Source: CAVYUC01 sp963783085
GTDB taxonomy: Bacteria; Bacteroidota; Bacteroidia; Bacteroidales; Prolixibacteraceae
DNA length: 64,000 nt
Direction: 5' to 3'
Assembly: GCA_963783085.1 (NCBI GenBank)
Contig: CAWAMJ010000010.1
Coordinates: forward strand, 310,001 to 374,000
Positions 61,406 through 64,000 of this stretch are shown piece by piece. The number at the start of each line of letters is the position of its first letter. The stretch's first letter is position 1. A model generated the notes under the pieces. It did no database searches, was not told the DNA's origin, and saw only the letters and a program-made list of their open reading frames with translations. The translations under genes and the position numbers were made by a program.

Positions 61406-61954
61406 TCAACCCATATCAGGAAATACAATGCCATAGCGGGAGGCGGTCTCAATAATTCTTTTTACATCCGGGGGCCCTTCCGGGGCTGGTGGAATACTAA
61501 GTTCTTTGGCCGGTTCACTCATTTCCCTGAAGTATTCCTCAAAGCCACCCGGCGATAAATGAATCAATACCTCTGCCTGCCCGGTTACCACCTTGAATGA
61601 ATGCCGGATATTTCGCGGGAGAAAAACCCATTTGCCACTTTCGGCTTTTAATACTTCATTGTCCACAGTAAAGTTGATCTCACCATTTATAACATAAAAC
61701 GATTCATCTTCTTTGGTATGAATATGCGGAGGTGGCTCAAGCCCCTGTATTTCATAACCATGAATCAGTGCAAAGGCTCCACCTGTATCTTTGCCCGAAA
61801 CCAGGACGCTCATCAGGTGCCCGATATACCACAATGAATTATCAAGATTGGGCCCCGACATTTTAGGCGCTAATCCTTCAACAGCGTTGATATCCGGCAT
61901 GAAGGCCATGAGGCCAAGCGCAGAACTGCCGATGAGAAATTCTTTCCTTTTCAT
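61406..61954 (-). CDS. Exported cupin-domain protein
   Basis: A 182-residue protein with an N-terminal KRKEFLIGSSALGLMAF, resembling a Tat- or Sec-type signal (Lys-Arg rather than Arg-Arg). The cupin core is PPPHIHTKEDESFYVINGE (about 74-92; His-x-His and the following Glu could bind metal) and WVFLPRNIRHSF (about 110-121). A C-terminal proline-rich segment (PPAPEGPPDVKRI) follows. It is divergent from the HxlR gene, which is likely its regulator. Substrate unknown (quercetin-dioxygenase-like cupins look similar). Confidence 0.82.
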   Translation of the reverse strand: MKRKEFLIGSSALGLMAFMPDINAVEGLAPKMSGPNLDNSLWYIGHLMSVLVSGKDTGGAFALIHGYEIQGLEPPPHIHTKEDESFYVINGEINFTVDNEVLKAESGKWVFLPRNIRHSFKVVTGQAEVLIHLSPGGFEEYFREMSEPAKELSIPPAPEGPPDVKRIIETASRYGIVFPDMG

Positions 61955-62009
61955 ATCACTTGTTTTTATTTATTCTGAATTAAAATTAATGCGTAATTTT
62001 ACATTGATC

Positions 62010-62034
62010 AAGTACGCACCTAAAAGTAAGGCAC
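62010..62034. promoter_or_regulatory. Imperfect direct repeats between cupin and HxlR genes
   Basis: AAGTACGCAC (62010-62019) and AAGTAAGGCAC (62024-62034) repeat with a 14-base period in the divergent promoter region; this is a possible HxlR binding site. Confidence 0.35.
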
Positions 62035-62086
62035 ATACTAACTGTATATTTATTGCTGGAAATTAATACTTTACACACAAAAAAAA

Positions 62087-62461
62087 ATGGAAAATAATTT
62101 GACCCTTGAAGAATTATTGCAAAGATGTCCGATACAACATTCGCTAAAGTTTATCGGCGGCAAATGGAGGATGGGGATCATCTGGAGTTTGAGATCAGGG
62201 TGCAGGAGATTTGGCGAATTAAAAAAAGATGTGTTGGGAATTACCGAAAAAATGCTTATACAGGAATTGAGGCATCTTGAGAGCCTTGGCATTGTTTCCC
62301 GCCAGATGTATTACGAAATTCCCCCGAAAGTTGAATATAGCCTGACCAGCAGAGGCAAAACATTGGTGCCGGTTGTGGAAAACATTGTTTCCTGGGGTTA
62401 TCTGGATATGGATGGGAATGCCCAGGAGCCAATAAGAGCAGTTTCCGGAAAAGTTTCTTAG
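62087..62461 (+). CDS. HxlR-family transcriptional regulator
   Basis: A 124-residue winged helix protein. Cys14 is in the typical position (LLQRCPIQ), followed by FIGGKWRMGIIWSLRSGCRRFGELKK (about 22-47, split) and recognition helix ITEKMLIQELRHLESLGIV, with wing VEYSLTSRGKTL. HxlR proteins often respond to electrophiles or redox stress through this cysteine. Divergent from the cupin gene across 132 bases, which argues for control of that gene. Confidence 0.92.
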   Translation: MENNLTLEELLQRCPIQHSLKFIGGKWRMGIIWSLRSGCRRFGELKKDVLGITEKMLIQELRHLESLGIVSRQMYYEIPPKVEYSLTSRGKTLVPVVENIVSWGYLDMDGNAQEPIRAVSGKVS

Positions 62462-62531
62462 CCGATTTTCGTTACAGGTTTTGATGAAAAGACATCATGC
62501 CCCGGAAATCAAACGCCAACGTTTAGGCCCT

Positions 62532-62840
62532 TTAAAGATAGCCCAACTCTGCTTTTCCTTTTTCGGTGAGCTTTTCTACCGACCAGGCCGGCTCCCACAC
62601 CAGGTTAATATTGACCTCGAAACCAGGATAATTGCTTTCGAGCGTTTGTTTCGCATCTTCAATAATGATTCCGCCCATCGGGCAGCCGGGAGAAGTGAGC
62701 GTCAGTGCAACATCAATCTGTTCGCCTGAAGCATCGTACGTTACGCCGTAAACCAGGCCCAGGTCAACAATATTCACCATCAACTCGGGATCGATAACCA
62801 TCCCGAGCATTTCCATTATTATTTTTTCTTCTGTACCCAT
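62532..62840 (-). CDS. MIP18/SufT-family metal-sulfur cluster assembly protein
   Basis: A 102-residue DUF59 protein. VIDPELMVNIVDLGLVYGV (about 15-33) and TSPGCPMGGII (Cys53) are the family motifs; SufT/PaaD-type members help Fe-S cluster loading. The ATG at 62840 is used rather than the GTG three bases upstream. Seven bases separate it from the next gene upstream (62848), so the two form an operon. In this island it would repair or assemble Fe-S proteins damaged by NO (inference). Confidence 0.88.
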   Translation of the reverse strand: MGTEEKIIMEMLGMVIDPELMVNIVDLGLVYGVTYDASGEQIDVALTLTSPGCPMGGIIIEDAKQTLESNYPGFEVNINLVWEPAWSVEKLTEKGKAELGYL

Positions 62841-62847
62841 CACGTAA

Positions 62848-64000
62848 TTATTTTTTTGTTGGTTTGTGTAAAACGATTTTAAAAATATTGAAGTTATAAA
62901 GCGCCACCGATAACAACAGAAAGATTCCGCTTATCAGCACAAAAACCTTGCTGGTTGCGGAAATTCCAATCAACAGCAAGCCAAATCCGATGGCGAAAAG
63001 CCATGCCTGCGCGGTGGCCATTTTTTCAGAATAAAGGTCTTTCGGCAGCGGAAGAACGACCTTTCCAACTTTTCCGCGGTAAACTTTCAGCCAAACAATA
63101 AAAGGCAAGGTTTTGTAGGTTTGCCCCATTACCAGCGATGTAATGAACCCGATGACAATTGCACTGCCGTACGTCACGGAAAGGGGGATAGTGAGCGTTT
63201 TTAAAAAGTTGAAATTTAGCACGAGCGTAAAAATCAGAAACAAGGGAATCACAAGGATCGCAAAAGAAAGTACGGATTGTTTCATGCCAATGTCCAACTG
63301 CTTTTTCACCCGCTTTTGATAGGCCTCCACCAAAAACGACAGGTAACTGATAATTCCCAAAACAACCAGAATCACGCTAAAAATAACCCCAATTTTCAAT
63401 TGCAGGAACAAGCAAACGATACCTGCTGGTAAGCCAATATTGATGGCGTAAAACGTGAAATTTAATTTTTTGGTATTCACATTGTGGGCGACCATAAACA
63501 TGGGTAGTAACTTACTGCTGACACCGATTATCAGTTGAAAAAACCATCCAACAATACCTGCATGCGCATGTAACTTCAGCAGTTCAACATGCGAAACCTT
63601 TAAAAAAGGATGGCGCAGGTTGATTGCCAGTGTCAGTCCGGCCAGCACCGTAAACAACAGCCAGAAGACCGAACTGATGATAAAGGTACGTTCAATCACT
63701 TTTTTGTCTGAAGAATGAGCTGTGAAAAGGACGTTGGCAACAAATAAACCGGCAGAAATTACAATAAAAGCGCCGGCGACAAACATCAGCGTTCCAAATG
63801 AAAACCGCCAAAAGGCGAAGGCCAGCATAAGCGTGCCGGCGCCCAGCGAAACAAATGAAATTTTGGCGAGTGTTTCGCTGTAAAGTTTCACCTCCATAAT
63901 CACCGGAAGCAGTTGGTAAAGCGCCCCGAAAATGATCATGGTAATCCAGCCCAGCACCAGCAAATGAGTGATGGCAAGCAATTTGGCATTAAAAAAATGT
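62848..64000 (-). CDS. Heme-copper-oxidase/NnrS-like membrane protein (5' end outside window)
   Basis: An open frame continues to the window edge. Reading from the edge: HFFNAKLLAITHLLVLGW, then about 10-11 hydrophobic helices. Histidines fall in places expected for heme ligands: ITHLLVLGW (with FGALYQLLPVIM) and KLHAHAGIVGWFFQLIIGV (about residue 140 of the visible part), with SSKLLPMFMVAHNV after it. This resembles cytochrome-oxidase-subunit-I/NnrS-type proteins linked to NO metabolism. Exact subfamily is uncertain without the missing N-terminus. It is co-transcribed with the SufT-like gene. Confidence 0.72.
   Translation of the reverse strand, partial: HFFNAKLLAITHLLVLGWITMIIFGALYQLLPVIMEVKLYSETLAKISFVSLGAGTLMLAFAFWRFSFGTLMFVAGAFIVISAGLFVANVLFTAHSSDKKVIERTFIISSVFWLLFTVLAGLTLAINLRHPFLKVSHVELLKLHAHAGIVGWFFQLIIGVSSKLLPMFMVAHNVNTKKLNFTFYAINIGLPAGIVCLFLQLKIGVIFSVILVVLGIISYLSFLVEAYQKRVKKQLDIGMKQSVLSFAILVIPLFLIFTLVLNFNFLKTLTIPLSVTYGSAIVIGFITSLVMGQTYKTLPFIVWLKVYRGKVGKVVLPLPKDLYSEKMATAQAWLFAIGFGLLLIGISATSKVFVLISGIFLLLSVALYNFNIFKIVLHKPTKK

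Noticed and set aside
1..64000. tRNA, rRNA, CRISPR arrays or phage modules
   Set aside because: None of their sequence hallmarks were seen in the intergenic regions; no regularly spaced repeats exist besides the bamA codon repeat.
62848..64000. TTG at 63981 as the true start of the membrane protein
   Set aside because: The frame stays open to the window edge with family-like residues (HFFNAK), so the gene begins outside.

Overview
The window is a chromosomal segment from a member of the Bacteroidota, most likely an anaerobic or facultatively anaerobic Bacteroidales/Marinilabiliales-type bacterium (inference). The signs are: several upstream regions carry the Bacteroidota -7 element TAnnTTTG, Shine-Dalgarno sequences are mostly weak, the envelope locus is the Bacteroidota arrangement DUF6089-uppS-bamA-ompH-ompH, the glycogen synthase is of the GT3 type, and KorAB, PPDK, a membrane pyrophosphatase and an NADH-linked [FeFe]-hydrogenase occur together. 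No rRNA, tRNA, CRISPR array, prophage or intact IS was seen.

Layout. 0.2-7.2 kb: sugar and cofactor housekeeping genes (SDR epimerase, Gfo/Idh/MocA oxidoreductase, malQ, alpha/beta hydrolase-pdxJ, CBS protein-nadK). 7.2-12.9 kb: envelope biogenesis operon (DUF6089, uppS, bamA with a Gly-Tyr repeat loop, two OmpH/Skp chaperones). 13-21.2 kb: glycogen synthase, murI, a GntR-slipin pair, a sugar-1-kinase/nucleotidyltransferase/FucP-type transporter set, and a gamma carbonic anhydrase. 21.4-32 kb: korAB, a PP-loop ATPase, ppdK, clpB. 32-43.4 kb: Hpt protein, gcvT, serC-serA-DUF1015, a receiver/ATP-grasp fusion protein, and a K+-type membrane pyrophosphatase. 43.5-53 kb: a frameshifted dihydroorotate-dehydrogenase-like gene, a TonB-plug-like protein, and a hydrogenase locus in which PAS and SpoIIE regulators are divergent from a decayed HATPase gene, a 2Fe-2S protein, NuoF, HydA and NuoE. 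53-57.2 kb: a region with palindromic elements, a MOSC pseudogene, DnaJ/TerB, coaE and YbbR, and a MITE-like element with perfect terminal repeats and target-site duplication. 57.3-64 kb: a nitrite/NO-linked island (cupin, cysteine-containing Rrf2 regulator, lipoprotein copper nitrite reductase, nadA, lipoprotein cytochrome c, small membrane protein, cupin, HxlR regulator, SufT-like protein, and a heme-copper/NnrS-like membrane protein cut by the window edge).

How the genes work together (inference). KorAB makes reduced ferredoxin, and the HydABC-like complex can combine ferredoxin and NADH oxidation to evolve H2. PPDK and the membrane pyrophosphatase both handle PPi, which points to PPi-conserving metabolism. 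The last 7 kb suggests periplasmic nitrite reduction to NO, with Fe-S-related functions (NadA, SufT-like, Rrf2) kept close by. Four loci are broken or probably broken (DHOD-like, HATPase, MOSC, and a remnant between gcvT and serC). Most of the indels are single bases, so sequencing error must be excluded before calling them real decay.
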